Assembly: GCF_003963535.1 (NCBI RefSeq)
Contig: NZ_CP034539.1
Span: 434,001-498,000, forward strand
DNA: 64,000 bases
DNA from: Streptomyces cyaneochromogenes
GTDB lineage: Bacteria > Actinomycetota > Actinomycetes > Streptomycetales > Streptomycetaceae
Reading direction: 5' to 3'
The notes under the pieces were generated by a model. It had not been told where the DNA came from. It was given only the letters and a program-made list of their open reading frames with translations, and searched no databases. Position 1 is the stretch's first letter; each line of letters opens with the position of its first letter. Positions 36,160-45,257 of the stretch are shown here, one piece after another. Both the position numbers and the translations under genes were made by a program.

Positions 36160-36913
36160 GGGGTGACGTGCACCGACATCAGGCGCTCATATCGTGGCGA
36201 CCGGGTCATCGATGCCGGCACTGTACGGCTGCGTCACCACTGCGCCCGCCGCAGTCAGGTCGTGGGGCACTTCGATTCCCCTACCTGTGGAGTCCGCTCG
36301 AGCGAGGAGCCGAACTGTGACGCACCCGCTTTTCGAACGAGCCTCCAGGTGAACAAGAGTCCTTTTCCCTGGCGCGTTCACTCTAACAGCAGCGCACAGT
36401 CCAGAGGGCGGGCCAGTGGCGCCATCCAGCACGTGAGGCGGCCCGTCAATTCCGCTGAACAGGAAACCTCTACACGGCAGCACGGAAGCCGGAACGACTC
36501 ATTCTCCCTTTCCTTCCGGCAATTTCTCGCCCATTCAACCACCGGCCGACCGCTCGGTCGGGCCGGGGGAATACTCGATGCCATAGGCGGCGGCCGTTAG
36601 AGGGCGCGCCGAAGCCCCCGGAAGCGGAATTCCCCTCCCTCCCGCAGAGCCGCCAATCCAGGATGCGCACCCCGACAGCCGATCAGAGCCCTTTCGCCAT
36701 GGATCTGCGCAGCCCTGACTTCACCGCCGGCGCCCGATGCTCTCACCGAGGGGGTTTCAGCGACGTAACAGCCGTCCGGCCTGCACCATCGCGACCGCAT
36801 CGCACATCCCGGGTTGCAGCGGGGTAACGGCAGGCGTTCCGGCGCGGTAACCATCGCCGCGCTCTACTGAGCAACGGATCGCGATGACCCCCCACTCCGA
36901 CCCGGGAGGCCCC
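36160..36913. other. Intergenic region between cluster border and zinc-ribbon gene
   Basis: About 750 bases with lower GC than its surroundings in places. Open frames exist on both strands (for example 36163-36600), but they show no actinobacterial codon pattern, domain or ribosome site, so I do not call a gene. It should hold the promoters of the StrR-like gene (minus) and the zinc-ribbon gene (plus). Confidence 0.6.
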
Positions 36914-37327
36914 ATGAGCAACGCCACCAGTCTCTGCGCCACATGCGGCATCGAGTTCGTCCCGACGTCCCGTCGCCGCGACCGCCCCGACTCACGCTTC
37001 TGCACTGCCACATGCCGTGCACTCTGGGAGCGGACGCATGGCACGCGGATCGCCCCCGCCCCGCCCACGGCCGAACCGGCGGGCACGGGCGAGGCGGTTG
37101 AGGCGGTTGAGGCGGCTGAGGCGGTCAAGATGCTCGGGTCGGTCGGAGCGGCCGGGGCCGACGCCGGCCACTCGGTGCCGTTGCCGCCGCTGGGTACCGA
37201 GCACTCATGCCCCCACTGCGGGCACCAGCTCACGATCGTCAACTTCGTGCAGCCGGGCCTGGATTCGGCCGGTGCCGTGGACGCGGCCGACGAGGGGGAC
37301 CTGGGCAGCCGCTACTCCGCGGGGTGA
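36914..37327 (+). CDS. Small zinc-ribbon protein of unknown function
   Basis: Protein of 137 residues starting MSNATSLCATCGIEF, with GGGAGG four bases before the ATG. It has one CxxC/CxxxC pair (LCATCG and FCTATCRALW) near the N-terminus and a second CxxC (CPHCGH) near residue 101, separated by an Ala/Glu/Val-rich linker built on repeated GAGGCGGTT units. Such proteins probably bind zinc; the role is unknown. It converges on the acyl-CoA synthetase gene. No link to the peptide cluster can be shown. Confidence 0.75.
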   Translation: MSNATSLCATCGIEFVPTSRRRDRPDSRFCTATCRALWERTHGTRIAPAPPTAEPAGTGEAVEAVEAAEAVKMLGSVGAAGADAGHSVPLPPLGTEHSCPHCGHQLTIVNFVQPGLDSAGAVDAADEGDLGSRYSAG

Positions 37328-37422
37328 GTGGCGCCATTACGCGGTCCGCGACACATCCCCGTCCGGCGAACCGGCCGAGAGAGGGTTTCGTCGACCTCAG
37401 CTCCGGAGACCTGTCAGCGTGC

Positions 37423-39312
37423 TCAGACGGTGCCGTCGGGGCGGTGCAGAAGCGGGCGCAGGGTCTCGATGACGCTCGGGTCGTCCACCGTGGACGGGAT
37501 GGGTTCGTCGAGGCCGTCGGCGATACCGCGCATCGTCTTGCGCAGGATCTTCCCCGAGCGCGTCTTGGGCAGGGCGGCCACGACGGCGACCTCCTTGAGG
37601 GAGGCGACGGCGCCGATGCGCTCGCGTACGAGTTGGACCAGTTCGGCCTCGACCTCTTCCGGGTCGCGGGCGGTGCCCGCCTTCAGGACGACGAAGCCGC
37701 GGGGGACCTGCCCCTTGAGGGTGTCCGCGACGCCGATCACGGCGCACTCGGCGACATCGGGGTGTGCGGCCAGGGCCTCTTCCATGCTGCCGGTAGACAG
37801 CCGGTGTCCGGCGACGTTGATGACGTCGTCGGTACGGCCCATGACGTACACGTAGCCGTCCTCGTCGAGGTGCCCGCTGTCGCCGGTGAGGTAGTAGCCG
37901 TCGTAGGCGGAGAGGTAGGAGGCGACGAAGCGGGCGTCGTCGTTCCAGAGGGTGGGAAGCGAACCGGGCGGCAGGGGAAGCTTCACGACGATCGCGCCGT
38001 CGACGCCGGCCGGCACGGGCTGCCCCGAGGGGTCGAGGACGCGCACGTCCCAGCCCGGAAGTGGACGGGTGGGCGAGCCGGGTTTGACGGGGGCGGCCTC
38101 GATGCCGACCGGATTGGCGACGATCGGCCAGCCGGTCTCGGTCTGCCACCAGTGGTCGATCACCGGGATGTCCAGGAGGGCGCTCGCCCAGTGGTAGGTC
38201 TCGGGGTCGAGGCGCTCACCGGCGAGGAAGAGGTAGCGCAGCCGGGACAGGTCGTAGTCGGCGGTGAGTGCGCCCTTCGGGTCCTCCTTCCTGATGGCGC
38301 GGAAGGCGGTGGGCGCCGTGAACATGGTCTTGACGCGGTGCTCGGCGGCGACCCGCCAGAACTGGCCCGCGTCCGGGGTGCCGACCGGCTTGCCCTCGTA
38401 CAGCACCGTCGTGGCACCGGCCAGCAGCGGCCCGTAGACGATGTACGAGTGCCCGACGACCCAGCCGACATCGGACCCGGTGAACATCGTCTCGCCCGGG
38501 CCGATGTCGTACACGGCACCCATCGACCAGTGCAGCGCCACCGCGCAACCGCCGCAGTCGCGGACAACTCCCTTGGGTTTCCCGGTCGTTCCGGACGTGT
38601 AGAGGATGTAGAGGGGGTCGGTCGCGGCCACGGGAACACAGTCGGCCGGCGGTGCGTCGGCGACCACGCCGGCCCAGTCGAGGTCGTCCGGCCCCAACGC
38701 GGCTTGCTCCTGCGGCCGTTGGAGGATGATCCGCTTCTGCGGCTTGTGCCCGGCGAGTTCGATCGCGCGGTCCAGCAGCGGCTTGTACGGGATGACGCGC
38801 TTGCCCTCGATGCCGCAGGAGGCGGAGACGATCACCTTGGGGGTGGCGTCGTCGATGCGGACCGCGAGTTCGGGTGGGGCGAACCCGCCGAAGACGACCG
38901 AGTGGACGGCCCCGATGCGTGCACAGGCCAGCATCGCGATGGCGGCCTCAGGGACCATCGGCATGTAGATGACCACCCGGTCGCCGTGTCCCACACCGAG
39001 CCCGGCGAGTGCCCCGGCGAAGGCCGCGACCTCGTCCCTCAGTTGGGCGTAGGTGTAGGTGCGCCCGGTGCCGGTCACCGGGGAGTCGTAGACGAGCGCG
39101 GGCTGTTCGCCCCGGCCGGCCTCGACATGCCGGTCCACCGCGTTGAAGCAGACGTTGAGCCTGCCGTCCGGGAACCAGCGGTAGAAGGGCGCGCCCGAGG
39201 AGTCCAGGGCACGGGACGGCGCCACCTCCCAGTCGACGCCCTGCGCCGCCCGCAGCCAGAAGCTCTCCGGGTCTTCGAGGCTGGTGCGGAAGACGTCGTC
39301 GTACATTCCCAT
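37423..39312 (-). CDS. prpE: Propionyl-CoA (acyl-CoA) synthetase, AMP-forming
   Basis: Protein of 629 residues, the usual length of PrpE and shorter than typical Acs. It has the AMP-binding loop TSGTTGKPKG at 239-248, FGGFAPPELAVRIDDA, WWQTETGWP, TGDSGHLDEDG, GRTDDVINVAGHRL and the catalytic lysine in RSGKILR. It activates a short acid (propionate most likely, acetate possible) to its CoA ester, a source of extender units and a salvage route. The ATG at 39312 has AAGGAG seven bases upstream. It is transcribed alone. Confidence 0.88.
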   Translation of the reverse strand: MGMYDDVFRTSLEDPESFWLRAAQGVDWEVAPSRALDSSGAPFYRWFPDGRLNVCFNAVDRHVEAGRGEQPALVYDSPVTGTGRTYTYAQLRDEVAAFAGALAGLGVGHGDRVVIYMPMVPEAAIAMLACARIGAVHSVVFGGFAPPELAVRIDDATPKVIVSASCGIEGKRVIPYKPLLDRAIELAGHKPQKRIILQRPQEQAALGPDDLDWAGVVADAPPADCVPVAATDPLYILYTSGTTGKPKGVVRDCGGCAVALHWSMGAVYDIGPGETMFTGSDVGWVVGHSYIVYGPLLAGATTVLYEGKPVGTPDAGQFWRVAAEHRVKTMFTAPTAFRAIRKEDPKGALTADYDLSRLRYLFLAGERLDPETYHWASALLDIPVIDHWWQTETGWPIVANPVGIEAAPVKPGSPTRPLPGWDVRVLDPSGQPVPAGVDGAIVVKLPLPPGSLPTLWNDDARFVASYLSAYDGYYLTGDSGHLDEDGYVYVMGRTDDVINVAGHRLSTGSMEEALAAHPDVAECAVIGVADTLKGQVPRGFVVLKAGTARDPEEVEAELVQLVRERIGAVASLKEVAVVAALPKTRSGKILRKTMRGIADGLDEPIPSTVDDPSVIETLRPLLHRPDGTV

Positions 39313-39398
39313 CGCGCTCTCCTTGACCAGAGTCGTGGTGCCCTGCCTGCAACCATGTCACATGTTGATCACGTGGCAGGCCAGGCTGTGGACAGCCT

Positions 39399-40361
39399 TC
39401 ACGAGTGGTCGTCCAGGATCTCGTCGGCTTTGCGCGCCGCGTCGTCGTTCCAGCGGCGCCGTGCCTCCAATGTCGCCCGGTGCCGGGCGATGAGCTGATT
39501 CTGGATGCGTACGTCGATGGCGTGCACGGTGCGGACGTAGCCGGTCCGCTGCTTGCAGCGGGCGTCGGCCGTCGCGGTCCGCTTCTCGAGGGCGGAGGGC
39601 TCGTCGGCGTCGCGGGACGCCCCGTTCAGCCGGTCCTCCAGCTCCTGGCGTCGGCGGTCCTCACCCATCTCGGCGTCCCTGGGGCTTGCGTAGCGGTAGC
39701 CGGCTTTGCGCATACAGGCCGACCACGCCCTGTCCGCCTCCTTCCAGACGGGGGACAGCCTGCCCTGCTGGATGCTCTTGGTCTGAAGGTCCAGGACCGG
39801 ATCCTTGCGGTCCTGCGGATTCGCCCCGTAGATCGCGCGGTCCGCCTCGCCGAGACAGCCGCGCCTCGGGATGCGGTGGCCGTGCACGCTCGTCGGATCC
39901 TCCCCGACGAACTGGCCGGTGAGCGCGAGGTATTCGGACAGGGTCCAGTTCTTCTCCGGGTAGCGGCGCTCGTGGTCGGCCCGCGCCGCCTGGTAGCCGT
40001 ACCGCGCGGCCTGCTCGGGGTCCTGGACGCCGTAGCGGAGGTCGTCGGAGGCGTACAGGGCAAGCTGCACCACCCCTGTGCCCGCCGGACGTCGGGGCCA
40101 GGCGGGGAGGGGGTCGATGTCGAGGTTCCTCAGGCCTCCGAAGCCGAGGCGGACCATGCACTCCTTGGCGAGCGTCCACCTCGCCGTCCCGACCGTACGG
40201 CTGTCGCTCTCGGCCATGTCGTAGGCGGCAAGCGGCTGGAAGCGCGGGTCGTTCGAGGAGGTGGGGCTCGCGTGGGATGCGGGCGGGCCGGGTTGCTGCC
40301 CGCATCCTGCGAGGGCCAGGGCCAGGGCGAGGACCGGTAAGAGGGGGGCGGCTGTGCGCAT
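39399..40361 (-). CDS. Secreted lipoprotein of unknown function
   Basis: Protein of 320 residues with a short hydrophobic signal and lipobox LALAGC (Cys20), so it should be anchored to the outer face of the membrane. Four further cysteines sit in contexts ECMVRLGF, RRGCLG, WSACMRKAGY and DARCKQRTGY, suggesting two disulfides. The CMxxxG(F/Y) repeats recur in actinobacterial lipoproteins of unknown role. The ATG follows GAGGTGG. There are no partners in the same operon. Confidence 0.8.
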   Translation of the reverse strand: MRTAAPLLPVLALALALAGCGQQPGPPASHASPTSSNDPRFQPLAAYDMAESDSRTVGTARWTLAKECMVRLGFGGLRNLDIDPLPAWPRRPAGTGVVQLALYASDDLRYGVQDPEQAARYGYQAARADHERRYPEKNWTLSEYLALTGQFVGEDPTSVHGHRIPRRGCLGEADRAIYGANPQDRKDPVLDLQTKSIQQGRLSPVWKEADRAWSACMRKAGYRYASPRDAEMGEDRRRQELEDRLNGASRDADEPSALEKRTATADARCKQRTGYVRTVHAIDVRIQNQLIARHRATLEARRRWNDDAARKADEILDDHS

Positions 40362-40449
40362 GGGGCCACCTCATCAGGGCCCGGGAAAAACGGACCGTGG
40401 CGGAGGCCACACTTCCGGGTCACAGCCGCATTACAGGGTCCGGCGCCGG

Positions 40450-41448
40450 TCAGCCGTTCGCGAGCAGTTCCAGCGTGTCGATCACGCGGTTGGAGAAGCC
40501 CCACTCGTTGTCGTACCAGGCGACCACCTTGATGTGGCGGCCGTCGACGCGGGTGAGGGCCGAGTCGAAGATCGACGAGGCGGGGTTGCCGGTGATGTCG
40601 GACGAGACGAGGGGGTCCTCGGAGTACTCCAGGACGCCGGCCAACGGACCCTCCGCCGCGGTGCGGTAGGCCGCCAGTACGTCCTCGAGGGTGACGTCCC
40701 GCGCGACGGTGGTGTTGAGCTCCACGATCGAGCCGACCGGAACCGGTACGCGGATGGAGTCGCCCGACAGCTTGCCGTCGAGGCCCGGCAGCACGAGGCC
40801 GATCGCCTTGGCGGCGCCCGTCGTGGTCGGCACGATGTTGACCCCCGCGGCACGCGCCCGGCGGGCGTCGCGGTGCGGGCCGTCCTGCAGGTTCTGCTCC
40901 TGCGTGTAGGCGTGCACCGTGGTCATGAATCCGTGCTCGATGCCGGCGAGTTCGTCGAGGACGGCGGCCAGCGGCGCGAGCGCGTTGGTCGTGCACGAGG
41001 CGTTCGAGACGATCGTGTGCAGGGCCGGGTCGTAGACGTCGGTGTTGACGCCGTAGGCGAGCGTGACGTCCGCGCCGTCGGACGGCGCGCTGACGAGGAC
41101 CTTCCGGGCGCCCGCGTCGAGGTGGGCGCGGGCGGCCTTGGCGGAGGTGAAGCGGCCGGTGGCCTCCAGCACGACGTCGACGCCGAGCTCGGCCCAGGGC
41201 AGCTGCGCCGGCTCCCGCTCGGCGAGGACCTTGATGCGGCGGCCGTCGACGACGAGGGTGTCGCCGTCCACGGTCACGGGGCGGCCGAGCCGACCGGACG
41301 TGGAGTCGAAGGCGAGGAGCCGGGCGAGGGCGGTGGGCTCGGTGAGGTCGTTGACGGCGACGATCTCGAGGTCGCTGTCGCGTTCGAGCAGGGCGCGCAG
41401 CACGTTGCGCCCGATGCGGCCGAATCCGTTGATGGCGATGCGAGTCAT
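40450..41448 (-). CDS. gap: Glyceraldehyde-3-phosphate dehydrogenase (type I)
   Basis: Protein of 332 residues with the NAD-binding start INGFGRIGRNVLRA, the catalytic SNASCTTN (Cys152), HAYTQEQ and the C-terminal WYDNEWGFSNRV. Full length and intact. It oxidises glyceraldehyde 3-phosphate with NAD or NADP in the cytoplasm. It lies 147 bases downstream of an AraC-type regulator on the same strand and away from the usual gap-pgk-tpi group, so it is probably a second, specially controlled copy. Confidence 0.95.
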   Translation of the reverse strand: MTRIAINGFGRIGRNVLRALLERDSDLEIVAVNDLTEPTALARLLAFDSTSGRLGRPVTVDGDTLVVDGRRIKVLAEREPAQLPWAELGVDVVLEATGRFTSAKAARAHLDAGARKVLVSAPSDGADVTLAYGVNTDVYDPALHTIVSNASCTTNALAPLAAVLDELAGIEHGFMTTVHAYTQEQNLQDGPHRDARRARAAGVNIVPTTTGAAKAIGLVLPGLDGKLSGDSIRVPVPVGSIVELNTTVARDVTLEDVLAAYRTAAEGPLAGVLEYSEDPLVSSDITGNPASSIFDSALTRVDGRHIKVVAWYDNEWGFSNRVIDTLELLANG

Positions 41449-41571
41449 GGGTGTCCCTGGTGTCCCTTGGTGTGCCTGCGGTTCTCGTCACCACCAGCCT
41501 TCCGTGCGGGACCCGGCCATGGCCGTGGCGTGAGCGCCATGGTTCGCAAGGATCGCGCCAGCCAGCCGTAG

Positions 41572-41600
41572 GACGGGCTACTGCCGTACGACGGGCTACT
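41572..41600. repeat. Direct repeat upstream of gap
   Basis: GACGGGCTACT occurs at 41572-41582 and 41590-41600, an 18-base period, between the AraC-type gene and gap. The right copy overlaps the AraC stop codon. It could be a regulator site for gap. Confidence 0.4.
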
Positions 41601-42552
41601 CACCCTTGGTGAAGGTGCGCCGGTACTCGCTCGGCGTGGTCCCGAGGATGCGCTGGAAGTGCATGCGCAGATTGGCGCCGGTGCCCAGACCCACGTCGGT
41701 CGCGATCTGCTCGACGCTCCGCTGCGACCGCTCCAGCAACTCGCGGGCCAGGTCGATACGGGCGCGCATGACCCATTGCATCGGCGTGTACCCGGTGTCC
41801 TCGACGAAGCGCCGCGAGAAGGTGCGCGGTGAGACCGCCGCGTGCTCGGCGAGGGCTTCCAGGCCGAGAGGTTCGTCGAGCCGGTGCAGGGCCCACTCGC
41901 GGGTGGCGGCGAACCTTTCGCCGAGCGGCTCGGGCACGCTGCGTGGTACGTACTGCGCCTGGCCGCCGCTGCGGTAGGGGGCCGCGACCAGACGCCGGGC
42001 CGCGTGGTTGGAGGCGGCCACGCCGAGGTCACCGCGCAGGATGTGCAGGCACAGGTCGATGCCCGAGGCGGCACCGGCCGACGTCAGCACGCTGCCCTCG
42101 TCGACGAACAGGACGTTCTCGTCGACCCGGACGAGGGGGTGCTTCTCGGCGAGCGCCCGTGTGTAGTGCCAGTGTGTGGTGGCGCGCCTGCCGTCGAGCA
42201 GGCCCGTGGCGGCGAGCGCGAAGGCGCCCGTCGAGATGGCGGCGAGGCGGGCTCCTCGGCCGTGGGCGGCGGTCAGCGCGTCGACGACGGACCGCGGCGG
42301 GTCCTCGCGATCCGGGAACCGGTAGCCGGGCACGAAGACGATGTCGGCCCAGGCGAGCGCGTCGAGCCCGTCGGCGACGTGGTACGCCAGCCCGTCCCCG
42401 CCGGTCACCAGCCCGGGCGCCGCGCCGCACACCCGTACCTCGTACGGCATGCTCGCGCGCGTCGTGAACACCTGTGCCGGGATGCCGACATCGAGCGGTT
42501 TGGCACCTTCGAGCACGAGGACGGCGACACGGTGCAGGCGGGAGGGGGACAC
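41596..42552 (-). CDS. DJ-1/PfpI-AraC family transcriptional regulator
   Basis: Protein of about 318 residues. The N-terminal class I glutamine-amidotransferase-like domain (VAVLVLEGAKPLDVGIPAQVF, VPGYRFPD, ISTGAFALAATGLLDGR, THWHYT) is followed by a C-terminal AraC double helix-turn-helix (LGLEALAEHAAVSPRTFSRRF and VEQIATDVGLGTGANLRMHF). The nucleophilic Cys of active amidotransferases is Thr (ISTGA), so the domain is probably a sensor. The GTG at 42552 is chosen because the family starts about there; there is no strong ribosome site. It is divergent from the dehydrogenase pair and upstream of gap; either could be a target. Confidence 0.87.
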   Translation of the reverse strand: MSPSRLHRVAVLVLEGAKPLDVGIPAQVFTTRASMPYEVRVCGAAPGLVTGGDGLAYHVADGLDALAWADIVFVPGYRFPDREDPPRSVVDALTAAHGRGARLAAISTGAFALAATGLLDGRRATTHWHYTRALAEKHPLVRVDENVLFVDEGSVLTSAGAASGIDLCLHILRGDLGVAASNHAARRLVAAPYRSGGQAQYVPRSVPEPLGERFAATREWALHRLDEPLGLEALAEHAAVSPRTFSRRFVEDTGYTPMQWVMRARIDLARELLERSQRSVEQIATDVGLGTGANLRMHFQRILGTTPSEYRRTFTKGE

Positions 42553-42694
42553 GGGAACAGGGTACGAGCGGTCGGGGGCGCAGCGATCATCCGCACCTGC
42601 TCCCTCTTGTCCCGAACGGCACATCACCCGTACGCTCACCAACCGTACCGACCAGATGGTATGCCATGTGGGAGCGCCGAAGGAGCCGCCGGAG

Positions 42695-43702
42695 ATGAGC
42701 AGGATCAACCGCCAGGTGCGTCTGGCCGCCCGACCCGTGGGAGAGCCGCGGCCCACCGACTGGGAGCACGTCGAGGAGCCGGCCGGGCAGCCGGGCGACG
42801 GGGAGTTCCTGGTGCAGGTGCTCTGTCTGTCGATCGACCCGGCGATGCGCGGCTGGATGAACGCGGGCCGGTCCTACATCCGCCCGGTCGAGATCGGCGA
42901 GGTGATGCGGGCCGGTGCGGTGGGAAGGGTGATCGCCTCCCGGCACTCCGGGTTCGCGGTCGGCGACCATGTGTCGGGCTCGTTCGGCGTGCAGGAGTAC
43001 TGCGTGTCGGACGGACGCGACGTGACCAAGGTCGACCCGGCGGCCGCTCCCCTGCCGACCTACCTCGGTACGCTCGGTATGTCGGGCCTGACGGCCTACT
43101 TCGGCCTGATCGACATCGGACGTCCCGAGCCCGGCCAGACCGTCGTGGTCTCCGGGGCGGCCGGGGCCGTCGGCAGCGTCGTCGGGCAGATCGCCAAGAT
43201 CCTGGGCTGCCGGGTCATCGGCATCGCCGGCGGTGAGGCCAAGTGCCGGATGGTGGTGGACGAGTTCGGGTTCGACGCCGCGATCGACTACCAGAACGAG
43301 GACATCCGCAAGGCACTGCGCGAGCACGCCCCCGACGGCGTCGACGTGTACTTCGACAACGTCGGCGGAGATGTTCTGGACGCCGTGCTGCTGCGGCTGG
43401 CGCGCGGGGCCCGCATCGTGGTCTGCGGCGCGATCTCCCAGTACAACAGCACCAAGCCGCAGGGCCCCGCCAACTACCTGTCGCTGCTGGTGAACCGCGC
43501 CTCCATGACGGGCTTGGTGGTCTTCGACTACGCCGACCGGTACGCCGAGGGCATCACTCAGATGGCCACGTGGCGGGCGGAGAGCCGCCTGAAGTCCCTG
43601 GAGGACGTGGTGTCCGGCTCGGTCGCGGAGTTCCCCGAGACCCTGATGCGGCTCTTCCGTGGTGACAACCGCGGCAAGCTCGTGCTGAAGATCGCGGACT
43701 GA
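42695..43702 (+). CDS. NADP-dependent MDR oxidoreductase (leukotriene B4 dehydrogenase-like)
   Basis: Protein of 335 residues, zinc-free MDR type. It has RQVRLAARPVGEP at the start, SIDPAMRGWMN, GTLGMSGLTAYFGL, the nucleotide loop GAAGAVGSVVGQ, and NVGGDVLD. It reduces or oxidises alkenals/enones with NADPH; the natural substrate is unknown. AAGGAG lies nine bases before the ATG. It is followed after 26 bases by a zinc alcohol dehydrogenase, a likely two-gene operon divergent from the DJ-1/AraC regulator. Confidence 0.88.
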   Translation: MSRINRQVRLAARPVGEPRPTDWEHVEEPAGQPGDGEFLVQVLCLSIDPAMRGWMNAGRSYIRPVEIGEVMRAGAVGRVIASRHSGFAVGDHVSGSFGVQEYCVSDGRDVTKVDPAAAPLPTYLGTLGMSGLTAYFGLIDIGRPEPGQTVVVSGAAGAVGSVVGQIAKILGCRVIGIAGGEAKCRMVVDEFGFDAAIDYQNEDIRKALREHAPDGVDVYFDNVGGDVLDAVLLRLARGARIVVCGAISQYNSTKPQGPANYLSLLVNRASMTGLVVFDYADRYAEGITQMATWRAESRLKSLEDVVSGSVAEFPETLMRLFRGDNRGKLVLKIAD

Positions 43703-43728
43703 CCGGCCTGAGGGGAGGGCGAAATCCG

Positions 43729-44781
43729 ATGAAGGCACTGACCTACCACGGCCGTCACGACATCCGCTACGGCGATGTCCCCGACCCGGCCGTCACCAGC
43801 CCCACCGACGCGGTGGTGCAGGTGACCGCGGCCGGTATCTGCGGCAGCGACCTGCACATCTACGGCGGCAATCCGTTCAGCCCGGAACTCGGCTACACGC
43901 CGGGACACGAATGCGTCGGCGTCGTCGTCGAGACCGGCGGCCAGGTCACCCGCTTCAAGCCCGGCGACCGGGTTCTGGTGCCCGCCTCCGTCGGCTGTGC
44001 GCACTGCCGGTCGTGCGCGGCCGGGTTCACCGCCCGGTGCGAGAACGCCAAGTCGAGCATGGAGCTCTGCTACGGAGTGAGCCCGCAGCTTCCGGGCAGC
44101 CAGGCTCAGTCCCTCGCGGTGCCCTATGCCGACGTCAATCTGGTGCACCTGCCCGAGGGCGTGTCCGACGAGGCCGCCCTCGTCCTGACGGACAACGCGC
44201 CCACGGCCTGGTACGGCTGCCGCCGCGCCCGTATCCAGCCCGGCGAGACCGTCCTGGTCGTCGGCCTCGGCCCGGTCGGCCTCATGGCGGCCCAGTCCGC
44301 CTTCGCGATGGGCGCCGCGCGCGTGCTGGGCGCGGACCTGGTCGCGGAGCGCCGCGCCTTCGCCGCCACCCTGGGTGTCGAGCCGGTCGAGGGCGAGGAC
44401 GTGCGGGCGGCCGTACGGGAGTTGACCGGCGGACGCGGGCCGGACGCCGTGGTGGAGGCCGTGGGCTCGGACGCCACCATCGAACTCGCCCTCAAGGCAG
44501 TCCGACAGGCCGGCCGGGTCAGTGTCATCGGGGTCAGCCAGAACAAGGCGTTCCCCTTCCACATGGGGCTGGCGCAGATCAAGGAGCTGGAGTTCGCCAT
44601 CGGGCTGTGCTCGGTGCACTACGAACTCCCGCCCCTGATCGCCCTCACCCAGGCCGGCCGGATCAAGCCCGAGGTCGTGGTGTCCCACCGCTTCGCCCTC
44701 TCCGAGGGTCCCGCGGCGTACGAACTGTTCGCGAGCCGCGCCGACGGCGTCCGCAAGATCCTTCTCGACCCCACCTCCTGA
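43729..44781 (+). CDS. Zinc-dependent alcohol dehydrogenase
   Basis: Protein of 350 residues. Catalytic zinc ligands are in AGICGSDLH and GHEC; structural zinc cysteines are in CAHCRSC and the following C; the nucleotide loop is VGLGPVGLMAA. Complete and typical of the threonine/sorbitol/formaldehyde dehydrogenase-like group. Substrate unknown. The ribosome site GGGGAGG is well placed. Probably co-transcribed with the preceding MDR gene and ended by the hairpin at 44811. Confidence 0.9.
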   Translation: MKALTYHGRHDIRYGDVPDPAVTSPTDAVVQVTAAGICGSDLHIYGGNPFSPELGYTPGHECVGVVVETGGQVTRFKPGDRVLVPASVGCAHCRSCAAGFTARCENAKSSMELCYGVSPQLPGSQAQSLAVPYADVNLVHLPEGVSDEAALVLTDNAPTAWYGCRRARIQPGETVLVVGLGPVGLMAAQSAFAMGAARVLGADLVAERRAFAATLGVEPVEGEDVRAAVRELTGGRGPDAVVEAVGSDATIELALKAVRQAGRVSVIGVSQNKAFPFHMGLAQIKELEFAIGLCSVHYELPPLIALTQAGRIKPEVVVSHRFALSEGPAAYELFASRADGVRKILLDPTS

Positions 44782-44810
44782 CGCTCCTCCCCCGGCCGAT
44801 GGGCAGGGCT

Positions 44811-44842
44811 GCGGACCGCCGTACGGCGTCCGGGCGGTCCGC
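44811..44842. terminator. Strong bidirectional hairpin
   Basis: GCGGACCGCC (44811-44820) and GGCGGTCCGC (44833-44842) pair perfectly around 12 bases, with an outer AGGGCTGC/GCAGCCCT pairing at about 44804 and 44860. It lies between the alcohol dehydrogenase stop and the stop of the symporter remnant. Confidence 0.75.
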
Positions 44843-44861
44843 AACCGCGCCCACGCAGCCC

Positions 44862-45113
44862 TCAGGAGGTGCCGCCGGCCAGTATGCGGCGTTCGAAGGC
44901 GGCCCGGGCGGCCGGGTGGGGCTTGTCCCTGCTCAGCACGGAGCCGAGCCATCCGAGCACAAATCCCAGAGGGATGGAGACGATGCTCGGATACTTCAGG
45001 GGGAACACGGCGAAGTCCATGTCGGGGAACAGCGCCGTCGGAGATCCGGAGACGGCGGGCGAGAGCACCGCCAGAGCCACCGAGCAGATCAGGCCCCCGT
45101 AGAGGCTCCACAC
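44862..45113 (-). pseudogene. Cation:acetate symporter (ActP-like) C-terminal remnant
   Basis: The 83-residue frame matches the end of actinobacterial sodium:solute symporters of the ActP kind: LWSLYGGLICSVAL-type helix, SPAVSGS, FPDMDF, PSIVSIPLGFVLGWLGS, then SRDKP. The other eleven or so helices are absent; upstream sequence gives only unrelated residues. The 5' part was probably lost by deletion. The stop is intact. Confidence 0.75.
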
Positions 45114-45202
45114 CGCTCCGGTCCGGCGCTCACGGTACCCGTAGTCCGATAAACCGAACGACGTTTGGAACGAGAGGCAATCAATCCCTCGGGGAGGTTC
45201 AC

Positions 45203-45232
45203 TTGCTAAGCGTTCAGCCAGTCTCCTAGGGT
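45203..45232 (+). promoter_or_regulatory. Promoter with TetR-like palindrome for the CMD-SDR pair
   Basis: TTGCTA (45203-45208) and TAGGGT (45227-45232) are 18 bases apart. An imperfect dyad GCTAAGCGTTCAGC (45205-45218) overlaps the -35 box, the usual place for a TetR repressor. The TetR gene at 46947-47606 is the obvious candidate. Confidence 0.5.
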
Positions 45233-45257
45233 GAGCCCCCGGACGTTGGAGGTCGCC

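Noticed and set aside
36163..36600. Plus-strand 145-residue frame in the region beside the activator
   Set aside because: No ribosome site, no family and no biased codon use. Minus-strand frames of similar length overlap it.
39405..40340. Plus-strand 311-residue frame opposite the lipoprotein
   Set aside because: The minus strand gives a clear signal peptide, lipobox and cysteine pattern; the plus frame does not.
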